Positions 1-8,902 of a stretch of DNA of 64,000 bases are shown here, piece by piece. A program made the position numbers and the translations under genes. The notes under the pieces were generated by a model. That model was not told the DNA's origin. It was given only the letters and a program-made list of their open reading frames with translations, and ran no database searches. Within the stretch, counting starts at the first letter, position 1; every line of letters begins with the position of its first letter. Where the stretch lies: NCBI RefSeq assembly GCF_014694455.1, contig NZ_JAAUWT010000009.1, forward strand, positions 167,593 through 231,592, given 5' to 3'. This DNA comes from Vibrio sp. S9_S30. GTDB lineage: Bacteria; Pseudomonadota; Gammaproteobacteria; Enterobacterales; Vibrionaceae.

Positions 1-902
1 TCATCCGGCCAGCGGTGGAATGTGACACCATCATTATTACGAAGACGAACCATAGCCGGTCCTTGCAGTGATTCACCTTCCGCCAGCGTGCGTGTCAGGT
101 TTTGATCACAGGTCATCTTGATAGACGCTTGCTGTGCAGGAGTGAGTTTGTCCCATGCATCTTTGTTGATCAGCAGATCGTTCAGGCTAGCTTGTTGCTG
201 CCAAGCAGGGAAGTAGAGGTGTTTCATGATACGTTGGAAGCCTTGTTGCTCATCGACAGCGGGCATAGAGTATTCGCCCGCATCAACGGTTCCACGTTCG
301 AACGCTGCGTAGAGTTCCCCACCAGGGATAAGCTGGGCTGAGATGCCAAATTCGTTCAGTACCTTTCCGCCTAAGCCAAACATTCTGAACTTTTTACCTT
401 TAAGCTCATCAAATGAACCCACTGGTTTCGGATACCAACCGCCACTTTCAGCGGATTTCACTGAGCAGAAAAAACCCACCATGTTGTGTTTAGCCAAAAT
501 TTTGTCATAGAACTCCTTACCACCGCCATACATTAGCCAAGATAAATACTCTGGCACTTGCGGACCGAACGGAACGGCCGAGAACATCACGAGAGCGGGT
601 TCCACACCTTGGCTATACCCAGGCGTACCGAACGCTGCGTCTATGGCTCCGGTTGACACGGCTTCCCAATATTGGGTGGCAGGAACCAAGGCGTTAGGTT
701 CAAAAACCTTAACCTTAAAGTCTCCGTTAGACAGCAGCGCGGTGTTATCAACCAAGCGCTGCAAGGCGGGTCCATCAATGGGGGTGGAAGTGCTAAAAGA
801 GCTGTGCACTTTCCAGACTTGTTTTTTTGCTAGGGCCTGAGGAGCCGTTACGAGTGTTGCTGCAACAGCAAGTGACATTATCGTCCTTGTATATGTCTTC
901 AC
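1..902 (-). CDS. TRAP transporter substrate-binding protein, DctP family (3' end cut by window)
   Basis: This is the periplasmic solute receptor of a tripartite ATP-independent (TRAP) transporter. The reading frame is open from a GTG at 902 to the window edge, about 300 codons, so the C-terminus is missing. The GTG has a GGAG about eight bases upstream and opens a signal peptide with a TAPQALA-type cleavage site. The mature part has the DctP layout, including the FRMFGLGGKVLNEFG stretch and the AAFERGTVDAGEYS region where the family contacts a carboxylate ligand. The matching membrane subunits DctQ and DctM lie across the regulator at 3860-5824 on the other strand, so receptor and permease are transcribed apart. 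The ligand is probably an organic or sugar acid, inferred from the neighbouring enzymes. Confidence 0.92.
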   Translation of the reverse strand, partial: MKTYTRTIMSLAVAATLVTAPQALAKKQVWKVHSSFSTSTPIDGPALQRLVDNTALLSNGDFKVKVFEPNALVPATQYWEAVSTGAIDAAFGTPGYSQGVEPALVMFSAVPFGPQVPEYLSWLMYGGGKEFYDKILAKHNMVGFFCSVKSAESGGWYPKPVGSFDELKGKKFRMFGLGGKVLNEFGISAQLIPGGELYAAFERGTVDAGEYSMPAVDEQQGFQRIMKHLYFPAWQQQASLNDLLINKDAWDKLTPAQQASIKMTCDQNLTRTLAEGESLQGPAMVRLRNNDGVTFHRWPD

Positions 903-1015
903 TTTTATTCTCCATTTAAAGCAAATAAATGTTTATTGTTCGTTCACTGCAACGTTAGGGGCTCAGGATATTGAGCATTAACATTCCGGTAACAACACTG
1001 AGAGTAAAAGTAATC

Positions 1016-1032
1016 ATGTTGTGTGTCAACAT
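1016..1032. promoter_or_regulatory. Candidate GntR operator upstream of the DctP gene
   Basis: A 17-bp inverted repeat, ATGTTG-TGTGT-CAACAT, has perfect 6-bp arms. It lies between the DctP start (902) and the regulator stop (1064). On the opposite strand it contains TGTTGACA, which also occurs in the site at 1790-1812 in front of the regulator. A shared half-site at both control regions suggests binding by the neighbouring FadR-type regulator; this is inference. Confidence 0.45.
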
Positions 1033-1063
1033 TTATACTACATATTTTTGGTTAAATTTTAAC

Positions 1064-1753
1064 CTATTTTTGTTCGGGATTGATATCGTAGAACAACCTA
1101 GACTGGCCCGATAGTATGTGATCTCTCATGGCGTCTCGCGCGCCTTTTGGGTCGCGGTCAATGATCATTTGGTAAATCATTCTATGCCCTTCAAGCACGT
1201 TTTTTTGGCGCAGTTGACCTGTCATTAAAGACATCCCTCTCGTCAGTTTCATACCCGTTATAATTTGCTCTGAAAATGATTCATATGATTGAATTATAAA
1301 GTCATTCTTGCTTGCTATTACTACCGATTTATGGAATGCAAAATCGCTTTTTTCTTCCACTTTTCCTGATTCCAGAGCCGCTGTTAAGTTTGCCAGTGCT
1401 TTCTCCATACTTTGAATTTCTGCTCGGGTGGCACGTAATGCAGCGAAATAAGCGGCTTCAGGTTCAATGCAGCGCCGAAATTCAAGGCAGTGTTGAAGAT
1501 CGGCTAGGCTGGATATTTTGGCGGATTGTCTAACAACTTTGTCAGGCGTGACAGCAATAAAAGTACCTGAGCCCCTTCTGGATTCTAGAACACCATCACT
1601 TTTTAGCCGAGCAAGCGCTTCTCTTATAATGGCTCTTGAAGAGGAGAAATTCTCACAAAGCTCGGATTCTGAAGGTATTTTATCTCCAATGCAGTACACT
1701 CCCTCTACAATGCGTTTTTGTAACTCATCATAAATTTGGTCAGAAAGTCCCAT
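1064..1753 (-). CDS. GntR family transcriptional regulator, FadR/FCD subfamily
   Basis: A winged-helix repressor/activator of about 229 residues. The N-terminal HTH shows the GntR signature (PSESELCENF, then SRAIIREALARLKSDGVLESRRGSGTF, roughly residues 25-65), followed by an all-helical FCD ligand-binding domain with spaced His and Arg residues typical of metal and carboxylate binding. An upstream ATG at 1771 is possible, but AAGGAG lies about six bases before the ATG at 1753, so I use 1753. It is divergent from the dehydratase operon and in line with the DctP gene, so it probably controls both. The effector is likely the transported acid or its keto-deoxy product, by analogy with FadR-type regulators of sugar-acid loci. 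Confidence 0.9.
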   Translation of the reverse strand: MGLSDQIYDELQKRIVEGVYCIGDKIPSESELCENFSSSRAIIREALARLKSDGVLESRRGSGTFIAVTPDKVVRQSAKISSLADLQHCLEFRRCIEPEAAYFAALRATRAEIQSMEKALANLTAALESGKVEEKSDFAFHKSVVIASKNDFIIQSYESFSEQIITGMKLTRGMSLMTGQLRQKNVLEGHRMIYQMIIDRDPKGARDAMRDHILSGQSRLFYDINPEQK

Positions 1754-1789
1754 ACAGATCTCCTTATTCATATTTTGCTTAATAATATT

Positions 1790-1812
1790 GTTGACATGAA
1801 ATGTATGACAAC
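1790..1812. promoter_or_regulatory. Candidate GntR operator in the divergent promoter
   Basis: The 23-bp element has outer arms GTTGACAT and ATGACAAC (one mismatch) around an inner perfect ACAT-GAA-ATGT. It lies between the regulator start (1753) and the dehydratase start (1894). It shares TGTTGACA-like half-sites with the element at 1016-1032. Confidence 0.45.
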
Positions 1813-1893
1813 TATAGGGTATATTTACTCGATACTATAACAAGGATAGCCAACTTGTTTTAGACAAGTTAGCAGTAATCGACAGGGATCTCG

Positions 1894-3111
1894 ATGAAAA
1901 TAATCAAAATTGAAACAATTCAATGCAAGGAATTCAGTAATATACTCTGGATTCGAATTCATACCGATGAAGGTATTGTGGGCACTGGGGAGACGTTTCG
2001 CAATCCTGAAGCCGTGGCGACACATATTCATGAAACTTGTGCGACTTATCTTTTAGGCAAGGACCCAATGAGAGTGGATTACCTGATTGGGCAACTCCGT
2101 CACAGTATTGGAAGTTATTACCGTGGTTACCCGACTCGAAGCGTCGAGACCAGAGGCACTTCGGCCATTGATATCGCGCTCTGGGATATTGTTGGTCAGG
2201 CACTTAACGCCCCGCTTTACACTTTGTTTGGTGGGTTGGTTAATGAAAAGGTTCGCGTCTATAACACTTGCGCCAGCCCTCAATATAACGCGATCAGCCG
2301 GGCTGGGCGCGAAACCGTTAACCCATCGTCACTTTTGGATGCCCCTAAAACTGGCGATGACCTGTGGGCTCAGTTTAATGCCCCCGATGAGTTGGCCGAG
2401 AGCTTGCTTGAACAAGGCATCACGGCAATGAAGATCTGGCCGTTTGACCGATTTGCCTACAACTCTCAAGGCCGCGAAATCCGGCTGTCTGACATTAAAC
2501 AAGCGTGCGAACCCATTGAGCGCATCCGAAAAGCGGTCGGCGACAAAATGGACATCCTTCTAGAACTTCATGGGCTATGGTTGCCTCAACCCGCACGTCA
2601 AATCGGCAAAGCCATCGAAGAGTATGGTTTGTATTGGGTCGAAGAACCGATGGCAATGCACCGTCTTGACGATTTGGAACGGTATGCCAATGAGGTGTCA
2701 ACGCCCGTTTGTGGCAGTGAATGCATGGGAACCAAAGAGTGGTATCGGGATGCGTTTGCACGAGGGGCAATTGATATCGCCAACTTTGATATAGCTTGGG
2801 TTGGTGGGTTGACGGAAAGTCGCAAAATTGCTGCTTTGGCAGACAGTTTTGGTCGCACTATTGCTCCTCATGACTGTACGGGACCAATTGTACTTGCCGC
2901 AAACAACCATCTTGCTTTGTCTCAGAGTAACACCTTAATCAGCGAATGTGTCCGTTCTCATATTGATGGCTTCTATCAGGAGATCGTAACGGAGTTACCT
3001 ATAATTGAGGATGGGTACATCCAGCCGACGTCTGGGGCTGGGTTAGGTACTCGATTGAGCGATAAATTTTTGTCGCGAAAGGATCTCACTATTAGGGAAA
3101 TATCGTTATGA
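1894..3111 (+). CDS. Enolase-superfamily sugar-acid dehydratase (mandelate racemase/muconate lactonizing type)
   Basis: A 405-residue member of the enolase superfamily, which abstracts the proton alpha to a carboxylate. The capping domain is residues 1-120 and the barrel follows. Metal ligands read as E224 (LELHG), E250 (VEEP) and E276 (GSE); H226 follows the first ligand and H326 (APHD) is the likely catalytic base, with K180 (MKIWPFD) on the opposite face. This His/Lys pattern fits acid-sugar dehydratases of the mandelate racemase/gluconate dehydratase type. The start has GGGA upstream. The stop overlaps the next ATG by four bases (ATGA), so it heads the operon through 6589. With the aldolase at the end, the expected route is aldonate or aldarate to 2-keto-3-deoxy acid to pyruvate plus an aldehyde. 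The exact substrate cannot be read from sequence. Confidence 0.9.
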   Translation: MKIIKIETIQCKEFSNILWIRIHTDEGIVGTGETFRNPEAVATHIHETCATYLLGKDPMRVDYLIGQLRHSIGSYYRGYPTRSVETRGTSAIDIALWDIVGQALNAPLYTLFGGLVNEKVRVYNTCASPQYNAISRAGRETVNPSSLLDAPKTGDDLWAQFNAPDELAESLLEQGITAMKIWPFDRFAYNSQGREIRLSDIKQACEPIERIRKAVGDKMDILLELHGLWLPQPARQIGKAIEEYGLYWVEEPMAMHRLDDLERYANEVSTPVCGSECMGTKEWYRDAFARGAIDIANFDIAWVGGLTESRKIAALADSFGRTIAPHDCTGPIVLAANNHLALSQSNTLISECVRSHIDGFYQEIVTELPIIEDGYIQPTSGAGLGTRLSDKFLSRKDLTIREISL

Positions 3112-3857
3112 GCAGCCATGAACATCCCAACGTGCTTTTAGTCACTGGTGCTTCTCAGGGAATCGGTGCCGCGATAGCGAAACGGGCTGCCCAGCAAGGC
3201 TATACCGTGGCCATCCACTATCATCAGTCCGTGTCTAAGGCCAGTCAGGTTCTTGAAGAGATCAGGCGTGACGGAGGTCGGGGCGCTATTTTTCAAGCGG
3301 ATTTACGGGTAGAAAGCCAAGTTGTGAAGTTGTTCGACAATGTTCGCGAAGGGCTTGGTTCCATTTCTCATTTGGTGTGTAACGCCGGTCAAAGCAAGGA
3401 CATTTATATTCGCGAATTTTCGAGCGAAAACATACATGAACTGCTCGATCTGAATTTTGTTTCTACCGCGCTATGTTGCCGAGAAGGCGTTAAGCAGATG
3501 AGTGAGGGGAGCGGTGGAGTGATTGTGAACATCTCTTCACGGGCAGCCGCATTAGGGGGGTTGCCGGGGCGAACTCTTTATGCCGCAGCAAAAGGGGCGA
3601 TTGACAGCTTTACCATAGGGCTTGCAAAAGAAGTGGGCCCTCAGGGAATTCGAGTGGTTGGTGTGCGTCCCGGTCCAACGATTACCGCGACTCATGAAAA
3701 ACGCGGTGGGGAAGAGCGACTCAACGCCATTATGCAAGGGACCGCCATCGGTCGCCCAGGTAAGCCAGAAGAAATTGCTGACGCTGTCCTCTATTTACTC
3801 TCTCCTAATGCGACGTTTGTCGCTGGAACCTTGATTGATGTGAGTGGGGGAAGGTAA
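3108..3857 (+). CDS. Short-chain dehydrogenase/reductase, FabG-like
   Basis: A 249-residue classical SDR. TGASQGIG (residues 13-20) binds NAD(P), NAG is at 92-94, and the catalytic set is Ser143/144, Tyr158 and Lys162 (YAAAK). The PGP motif after the active site is also present. It overlaps the dehydratase gene by four bases and is followed two bases later by the DctQ gene, so it is translationally coupled on both sides. In this operon it probably oxidises a hydroxyl of the imported acid or a pathway intermediate. A FabG role in fatty acid synthesis is unlikely given the context. Confidence 0.9.
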   Translation: MSSHEHPNVLLVTGASQGIGAAIAKRAAQQGYTVAIHYHQSVSKASQVLEEIRRDGGRGAIFQADLRVESQVVKLFDNVREGLGSISHLVCNAGQSKDIYIREFSSENIHELLDLNFVSTALCCREGVKQMSEGSGGVIVNISSRAAALGGLPGRTLYAAAKGAIDSFTIGLAKEVGPQGIRVVGVRPGPTITATHEKRGGEERLNAIMQGTAIGRPGKPEEIADAVLYLLSPNATFVAGTLIDVSGGR

Positions 3858-3859
3858 TC

Positions 3860-4402
3860 ATGCTGAAAAAATTACTCGCATTCTCCAACAGAATCGATGC
3901 GCTCGTTTCCAACGTTGGTCGGATAAGTGCTTGGCTGGTAATCCTCATGATTGTCGTGTCCATAGCCGATGTTATCACCCGACGCTTTTTGGTGTATGGC
4001 TCGGCTGCGATACAAGAGACGGTTTGGCATTTGCACGCGTTACTTTGGGCGTCGTGTCTCGCGTGGGGGTACATAGAACATGCCCACGTCCGTATTGAGT
4101 TACTCGAACGATTTATTTCATATCGGCTTAAGCACGTGATTGAGTTGATTGGGTGCTTGGTTTTTCTTTTGCCATATTGCGCCATCTTAACCTACTACGG
4201 AATGGAATACGTTAGTAGGGCATTTGAAGCGGGAGAAGTGTCTGCAAGCCCAGGAGGGCTACCTTATCGCTGGATCAGCAAGTTGATCATTCCATATTGC
4301 ATGACACTCCTTGGATTGGTGGCAATATCAGGCGCGATGCGATCATTGGTTTTTATCATCAGTCCTGCGCAATCCCAATCGCATGCCGATAACAACAATT
4401 AA
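3860..4402 (+). CDS. TRAP transporter small permease subunit, DctQ family
   Basis: A 180-residue membrane protein with four predicted hydrophobic helices (about residues 20-45, 55-80, 90-115 and 135-160), the usual DctQ topology. Family-typical features are VSIADVITRRFLVYGSAAIQE in the first third and AWGYIEHAHVRIELL in the middle. It is two bases after the SDR gene and 15 bases before the DctM gene. It pairs with DctM to form the sodium-driven permease served by the receptor at 1-902. Confidence 0.93.
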   Translation: MLKKLLAFSNRIDALVSNVGRISAWLVILMIVVSIADVITRRFLVYGSAAIQETVWHLHALLWASCLAWGYIEHAHVRIELLERFISYRLKHVIELIGCLVFLLPYCAILTYYGMEYVSRAFEAGEVSASPGGLPYRWISKLIIPYCMTLLGLVAISGAMRSLVFIISPAQSQSHADNNN

Positions 4403-4417
4403 CAGGGAATTTATGTC

Positions 4418-5824
4418 ATGTTTGAAGCTGAAACGCTTGCCGTATTAATGTTTACTGCCTTGGCACTGTGTATTTTCTCGGGTCTTCCCGTTGCCTTCGT
4501 GATGGCCGGAATCGCTTGGATCTTTGGCACAATCGCCGTCTTAATGGATCATCTAAGCTGGATCAACTTATTTGCAATCGTGCCAAGAATCTTTGGCTCG
4601 GCTGCTGAAACTATGGTTCTCTCTGCTGTACCGTTGTTCATTTTTATGGGGTGCATGATGGAGAAAAGTGGTATCGCAAGGGACTTGCTTACCGCTTGCC
4701 AATATTTGCTACGCAAAGTGCCGGGAGGCTTGTCGCTTGCCGTGGTCATGATGGGCACCGTGTTGGCGGCAACAACAGGAATTGTTGGTGCCTCGGTCGT
4801 CATGATGAGTGTACTTTGTTTACCGGTTATGCTCAAAAATCGCTACGACCCTTCTTTTGCTACTGGCACGGTAGCGGCATCCGGAACCTTAGGCATTCTT
4901 ATTCCACCAAGCATCATGTTGCTTGTATTGGCTGAAATGTTGTCTATTTCGGCTGGTGTATTGTTTATGTCGGCCATGTTACCGGGGCTTTTGCTCGCGA
5001 TGCTTTACATGATGTATGTTATGGCGGTTGCCAAAATTAAACCAGAACTTGCGCCGAAACCCGACGAAAACCCGACCAACGAGTCATTAATGTCGGCGTT
5101 AGGAAAGTTGGTTCCGACGGTGATGCTGGTGGCTTTAGTGTTGGGGTCAATTCTGGCTGGCTGGGTGACGCCGACGGAAGCCTCTGCCGTTGGGGCGTTT
5201 GGTGCCTTATTGCTCGGTTATTACGCGGTCGTTATTAACAAGCGGCGACCTGAGTTGGAAAAAGGTGCTTCTACCAAAAGTCGCAATGAAGAATTCATGT
5301 CCGCGCTTTCACTGGCAGTAAAAACGACGGCGCTGACTAATGCCATGCTGTTTGCCATCATCATTTGTGCCACGGCTTTCTCCTACGTTTTCCGTTTGCT
5401 GGGCGGGGACGACGTGGTTATCAATCTGATTCAGTCATCGGGGTTAAGTGCTTGGCAGGTGCTCGGCATTATTATGTTGATGACGTTTGTGCTGGGATTC
5501 TTCTTAGAATGGATTGAGATCAGCCTTATCTTGTTACCCGTGTTTGGTCCCATCGTGGCGGGCTTGGATTTTGGCGAGCACATCGACAGTTACGACATTC
5601 TATATTGGTTTGCGATTTTGATGGCGGTGAACTTGCAGAGTTCTTTCCTTACGCCTCCTTTTGGTACGGCTCTGTTTTACCTCAAGGCTTCCGCCCCTAA
5701 ATCAATTACATTGCTGCAGATATACAAAGGCATTGTTCCATTTGTATTGTTGCAGTTAACCGGGTTGGCGCTGATCGCCTTGTTCCCAGCGCTAGCCACT
5801 TGGCTCCCCGAAGTATTGAAATAA
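4418..5824 (+). CDS. TRAP transporter large permease subunit, DctM family
   Basis: A 468-residue hydrophobic protein with 12 or so helices, the size expected for DctM. Recognisable elements are GLPVAFVMAGIAW at the N-terminus, LSAVPLFIFMGCMMEKSGIA, the TTGIVGASVVMM loop, GTLGILIPPSIMLLV, and the C-terminal QSSFLTPPFGTALFY. It is the ion-coupled transport channel of the TRAP system. It sits in the middle of the operon between the DctQ gene and the aldolase gene (12 bases downstream). Confidence 0.95.
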   Translation: MFEAETLAVLMFTALALCIFSGLPVAFVMAGIAWIFGTIAVLMDHLSWINLFAIVPRIFGSAAETMVLSAVPLFIFMGCMMEKSGIARDLLTACQYLLRKVPGGLSLAVVMMGTVLAATTGIVGASVVMMSVLCLPVMLKNRYDPSFATGTVAASGTLGILIPPSIMLLVLAEMLSISAGVLFMSAMLPGLLLAMLYMMYVMAVAKIKPELAPKPDENPTNESLMSALGKLVPTVMLVALVLGSILAGWVTPTEASAVGAFGALLLGYYAVVINKRRPELEKGASTKSRNEEFMSALSLAVKTTALTNAMLFAIIICATAFSYVFRLLGGDDVVINLIQSSGLSAWQVLGIIMLMTFVLGFFLEWIEISLILLPVFGPIVAGLDFGEHIDSYDILYWFAILMAVNLQSSFLTPPFGTALFYLKASAPKSITLLQIYKGIVPFVLLQLTGLALIALFPALATWLPEVLK

Positions 5825-5839
5825 AGTAGGTAGAGAGTG

Positions 5840-6589
5840 ATGTGTACACTTAAAGAGAAACTCAGAAACCGAGACGTACTTTTAGGGCTATGGGTATCCA
5901 TTCCCAATGCCTATCAAGTGCAAGCGCTGGCGTCTTGTGGTTATCACTGGCTGCTAATTGACATGGAACATTCACCGATTTTTCTTTCAGACATGGTTCC
6001 GCTGTTGCAAGCAGCCAGTGCCGGAGATGTCGATGTGATTGTTCGCCCAGATAGTCACGATCCCATTCAGATCAAGCGCCTTTTGGATCTGGGGGTAACC
6101 AACTTTTTGTTCCCCTATGTCCAGTCAGAAGAGGAAGCCAGAAAGTTGGTTCAGGCAACTCGCTACCCACCAGAAGGCATTCGAGGGGTGTCTGGCTGCA
6201 CCCGTGCAAGTGGGTTCGGCATGCGAGCTCATTATGCTCGGCAAGCTAATGATGAGATTGGCATCATTATCCAAATCGAAACGGTGTCTGCCATCGAACA
6301 CATTCATAGCATGGCGAAAGTGCCGGGTGTGGATGGCATGTTTGTTGGTCCAGCCGATTTGGCTGCTGATATGGGACACCTTGGTCAACCCAATCATCCG
6401 CAAGTTCAAGCTAAGGTGAGAGACGCTCTTGCCCGAATAGAAAGAGCTGGTAAAGCCAATGGTTTGCTGACTTTCGATCAACAATTCGCGCAGAAATGTA
6501 TTCAGTCTGGATGCCAGCTAGTTGGCGTTGGAGGCGACCTTTCTTTACTCGTGAATTCTGCTCAACAGTTGGTAGGTAACTTCAGATAA
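5840..6589 (+). CDS. HpcH/HpaI family 2-keto-3-deoxy acid aldolase
   Basis: A 249-residue class II aldolase of the HpcH/HpaI family (RhmA, GarL, HpaI relatives) that cleaves 2-keto-3-deoxy acids to pyruvate plus an aldehyde. Key residues: H44 in DMEHSP (general base), R69 in the RPD motif, and metal ligands E147 (QIET) and D173 (GPADLA). The GxRGxS loop near residue 115 is present. A GTG lies immediately before the ATG at 5840; either could start the protein. It ends the operon and is followed by a strong terminator. Its family supports a sugar-acid degradation role for the whole locus. Confidence 0.92.
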   Translation: MCTLKEKLRNRDVLLGLWVSIPNAYQVQALASCGYHWLLIDMEHSPIFLSDMVPLLQAASAGDVDVIVRPDSHDPIQIKRLLDLGVTNFLFPYVQSEEEARKLVQATRYPPEGIRGVSGCTRASGFGMRAHYARQANDEIGIIIQIETVSAIEHIHSMAKVPGVDGMFVGPADLAADMGHLGQPNHPQVQAKVRDALARIERAGKANGLLTFDQQFAQKCIQSGCQLVGVGGDLSLLVNSAQQLVGNFR

Positions 6590-6628
6590 CATTGTCTGTG
6601 GTTTTTGGTATTGACTTAGTCGATATTT

Positions 6629-6656
6629 GTCCGCAGCCCCTGCGGACTTTTTTTTT
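6629..6656 (+). terminator. Rho-independent terminator of the TRAP/aldolase operon
   Basis: GTCCGCAG-CCC-CTGCGGAC, an 8-bp perfect stem with a 3-base loop, is followed by nine T. It lies 40 bases past the aldolase stop. Confidence 0.95.
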
Positions 6657-6711
6657 ATTTGTATACGAGCTGCCTGCTGGTAAGTATGGTTAACATCACT
6701 TCTTTTATCCC

Positions 6712-6768
6712 ATGACAATTCACTTATCTAATGACAACCCACTTATCTAATGACAGCCCACTGGCGCT
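6712..6768. repeat. 19-bp tandem repeat, three units
   Basis: Units begin at 6712, 6731 and 6750 and share the form ATGACAAYYCACTTATCTA; the third unit diverges after position 13. It is one of several short tandem repeats in non-coding parts of this window. Confidence 0.85.
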
Positions 6769-6930
6769 CCGACTTAATGTCCGTTTAACGAACTCAATAC
6801 GTTCTGTTTGCTGAATTGTCAGTCGTTGATTTTGGAGTATTGAACTACGTAACCGTCGACAAAGACGGTGAGCTTTTTCTCGTTTGTTTACGCATCCTGC
6901 GTCCTAGCAAAAAGCTTGACCGAAAGTGAA

Positions 6931-6969
6931 AATAACAACGCCCGATACAGCGTATCGGGCGTTGTTATT
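6931..6969 (-). terminator. Long hairpin, probable terminator of the S8 peptidase gene
   Basis: Two perfect 18-bp arms (6931-6948 and 6952-6969) flank an AGC loop. The arms contain ACGCCCGATAC and its complement. On the minus strand the stem ends in TTATTTTCAC. It lies 40 bases beyond the stop of the peptidase gene at 7010. Confidence 0.8.
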
Positions 6970-7009
6970 CCATACATCAACTCATTTAAGAATGGCTTTC
7001 CACACCCGT

Positions 7010-8704
7010 TTAATTCAATTCTGCGAAAATGGCTTCAGCACTCACTACGCCACCTGAAATAGACAGGCTACTGAATGGGACAAGCTCTTCCGGAGCGGAG
7101 GGTTTCTTAACCAACAGATCTGGATACTTTGTTGAGTGGTTCATCAGCAATTCTTTCAGCTCTATTGCCGATAAATCTGGGTATCGAGACCAAACCAATG
7201 CCGCCACGCCTGAAACAACCGCTGCACTCTGACTTGTGCCATCAAACTTGGAGGTATCGTTGTCCACCCCGGTAGATAATATATCGTCACCAGGTGCGAA
7301 TATATCAACCGTTTCTTGCCCGAAGTTACTGATATCAAGAACAAAGTTTTCATCGGCAAACTTTGAAGAAGCACCGACCTCAATCCACGTTGGGATAGCG
7401 CCATAGTGCGGCACGAATCGGGTTGGATAACTTACTGTAATGTCGAGGTCTTTACTATCGTTCATCGCAGAGTGAACAAGCAATACGTCTTGACTGGCAG
7501 CATAGAGGGACGCGTTATCAACAAGGTACTTGCGAGGTGAGTAGCCCTTACCAAAGCTCATGTTGATGATTTTTGCGCCGTTATCGACCGCATAACGAAT
7601 CGCATTGGCGACGTCTTTGTCGCGCTCATCCCCATGTGGTGATACGCGTAATACCATGATTTGCGCGTAATCTGCGATACCATCTATGCCTACACCATTT
7701 CCACGCTCTGCGGCAATAATACCTGCCACGTTCGTGCCATGATCTTCTTTACCACCTAATAAATCGTTATTACCGTATACTCTTTCCCAAGGGTTGTATG
7801 GGTTGTCTACAGCGATGTCTCTGCGAGGGTCAAAGTCTAAGTTGTAGTGGTAGTTAATGGCTGCTTGAATGTCGCTTTCAAGCCTGTTTAAACCATCAAA
7901 AGAGTAAAAGGTTTCAAATAAGGTAATCAGTTCTTGCGCAGCAGTAACCACTGTAGGGTCGGAATGAGTCAGCAATTCCTTAAGCCCTTTTTTCGAGAAA
8001 TCGGTGTGCTCGATGACGGCTAAGATATTGGCTTTGTGCTGATTTGCTTGATCAATGACGTCATAAAGCCTAACTATTGCTTCTTGGTTGTAAGCGACAG
8101 AGTATAAATAGTTGGCTTCCACGTTTTGGTAATAGGCTTTCATATACGGCGGGATCCAGTACCCTGCCGCCTGAAGTCTGAGGTATTTTTTGTACTCTCG
8201 GGTCACTTCTTTGGTGTCGTAAATGATATTGGCCCCAAATGAGTTCCCCAAGAAGTTCCAACCATGAATGTCATCAATGTAGCCATTGCCATCGTCATCT
8301 ATGCCGTTGTCTGGAATTTCATCTTCGTTTGTCCACAGCTTATTTTTTAAGTCTTTGTGTTCTATATCCACGCCTGTATCCAATACCGCGACGATGATAG
8401 GCTGTGGTTTAAGTTGTGGCATAAGGTGGCCGTAAACAAAATCGATGCCAGAACCATGAATCTCTGAAGAGTTTGGCGATGCATTGAACCAATCGTTGCG
8501 GTGATCCTCTGGGTCGCTGAACCGGTTGCGATAACGCTCAGTAGGTTGGACGATTTGAGAATCGTAATTTTCAACGATGGTGCCTTTCGCACGTTGGATA
8601 AAAGGCGAGTTGGTAGGGTCTTCCCCGTTACGAGCAAAGGTGGAAAAGCTACAGCAAGCGGTAACGGCGACGATGAGCACTGAATGTTTATATCCTTTAT
8701 TCAT
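7010..8704 (-). CDS. Secreted S8 (subtilisin-family) peptidase with a long insert
   Basis: A 564-residue serine protease with a signal peptide (residues 1-24, ending STFA). The catalytic triad reads D109 (VLDTG), H322 (DHGTNVAG) and S491 (GTSQSA), with oxyanion Asn415 (SAMND). The distance from Asp to His is about 213 residues, against about 30 in subtilisin. The insert starts with an Asp-rich segment (residues 126-145, DNGIDDDGNGYIDD) that looks like a calcium site and continues as a helical region. No C-terminal sorting or binding domain is evident. It stands alone between terminators. The target is unknown. Confidence 0.9.
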   Translation of the reverse strand: MNKGYKHSVLIVAVTACCSFSTFARNGEDPTNSPFIQRAKGTIVENYDSQIVQPTERYRNRFSDPEDHRNDWFNASPNSSEIHGSGIDFVYGHLMPQLKPQPIIVAVLDTGVDIEHKDLKNKLWTNEDEIPDNGIDDDGNGYIDDIHGWNFLGNSFGANIIYDTKEVTREYKKYLRLQAAGYWIPPYMKAYYQNVEANYLYSVAYNQEAIVRLYDVIDQANQHKANILAVIEHTDFSKKGLKELLTHSDPTVVTAAQELITLFETFYSFDGLNRLESDIQAAINYHYNLDFDPRRDIAVDNPYNPWERVYGNNDLLGGKEDHGTNVAGIIAAERGNGVGIDGIADYAQIMVLRVSPHGDERDKDVANAIRYAVDNGAKIINMSFGKGYSPRKYLVDNASLYAASQDVLLVHSAMNDSKDLDITVSYPTRFVPHYGAIPTWIEVGASSKFADENFVLDISNFGQETVDIFAPGDDILSTGVDNDTSKFDGTSQSAAVVSGVAALVWSRYPDLSAIELKELLMNHSTKYPDLLVKKPSAPEELVPFSSLSISGGVVSAEAIFAELN

Positions 8705-8864
8705 GTTATATCCTTCTTATTAATCATGTGGCCAATCACTGCACAGAAAATAATCAGAATAAAACAGAATTTCATTGGTTAAATTTATAAAATGAGCATA
8801 CGATTCCATAACTTTATGTATTTTATATAAAAATATAACCAAGTCTCAAATGTGAGATGGGTAT

Positions 8865-8893
8865 CTCCCGATGACCATCATGGTTATCGGGAG
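8865..8893 (-). terminator. Hairpin downstream of the GlcG-like gene
   Basis: CTCCCGAT-ACCA arms pair around a TCA loop with one mismatch. It starts nine bases after the stop at 8903 in the minus direction. There is no clear T-run, so termination is likely but not certain. Confidence 0.5.
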
Positions 8894-8902
8894 CTCAGTA
8901 TG

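Larger units (their letters stand above)
6590..7009. other. Intergenic region between aldolase and S8 peptidase genes
   Basis: This 420-bp stretch holds the operon terminator, a 19-bp tandem repeat (6712-6768) and a long hairpin (6931-6969). I see no convincing gene in it. Confidence 0.6.

Noticed and set aside
6868..7062. Plus-strand frame across the hairpin at 6931-6969
   Set aside because: It overlaps the terminator and the end of the S8 peptidase gene, and the product looks like antisense sequence.
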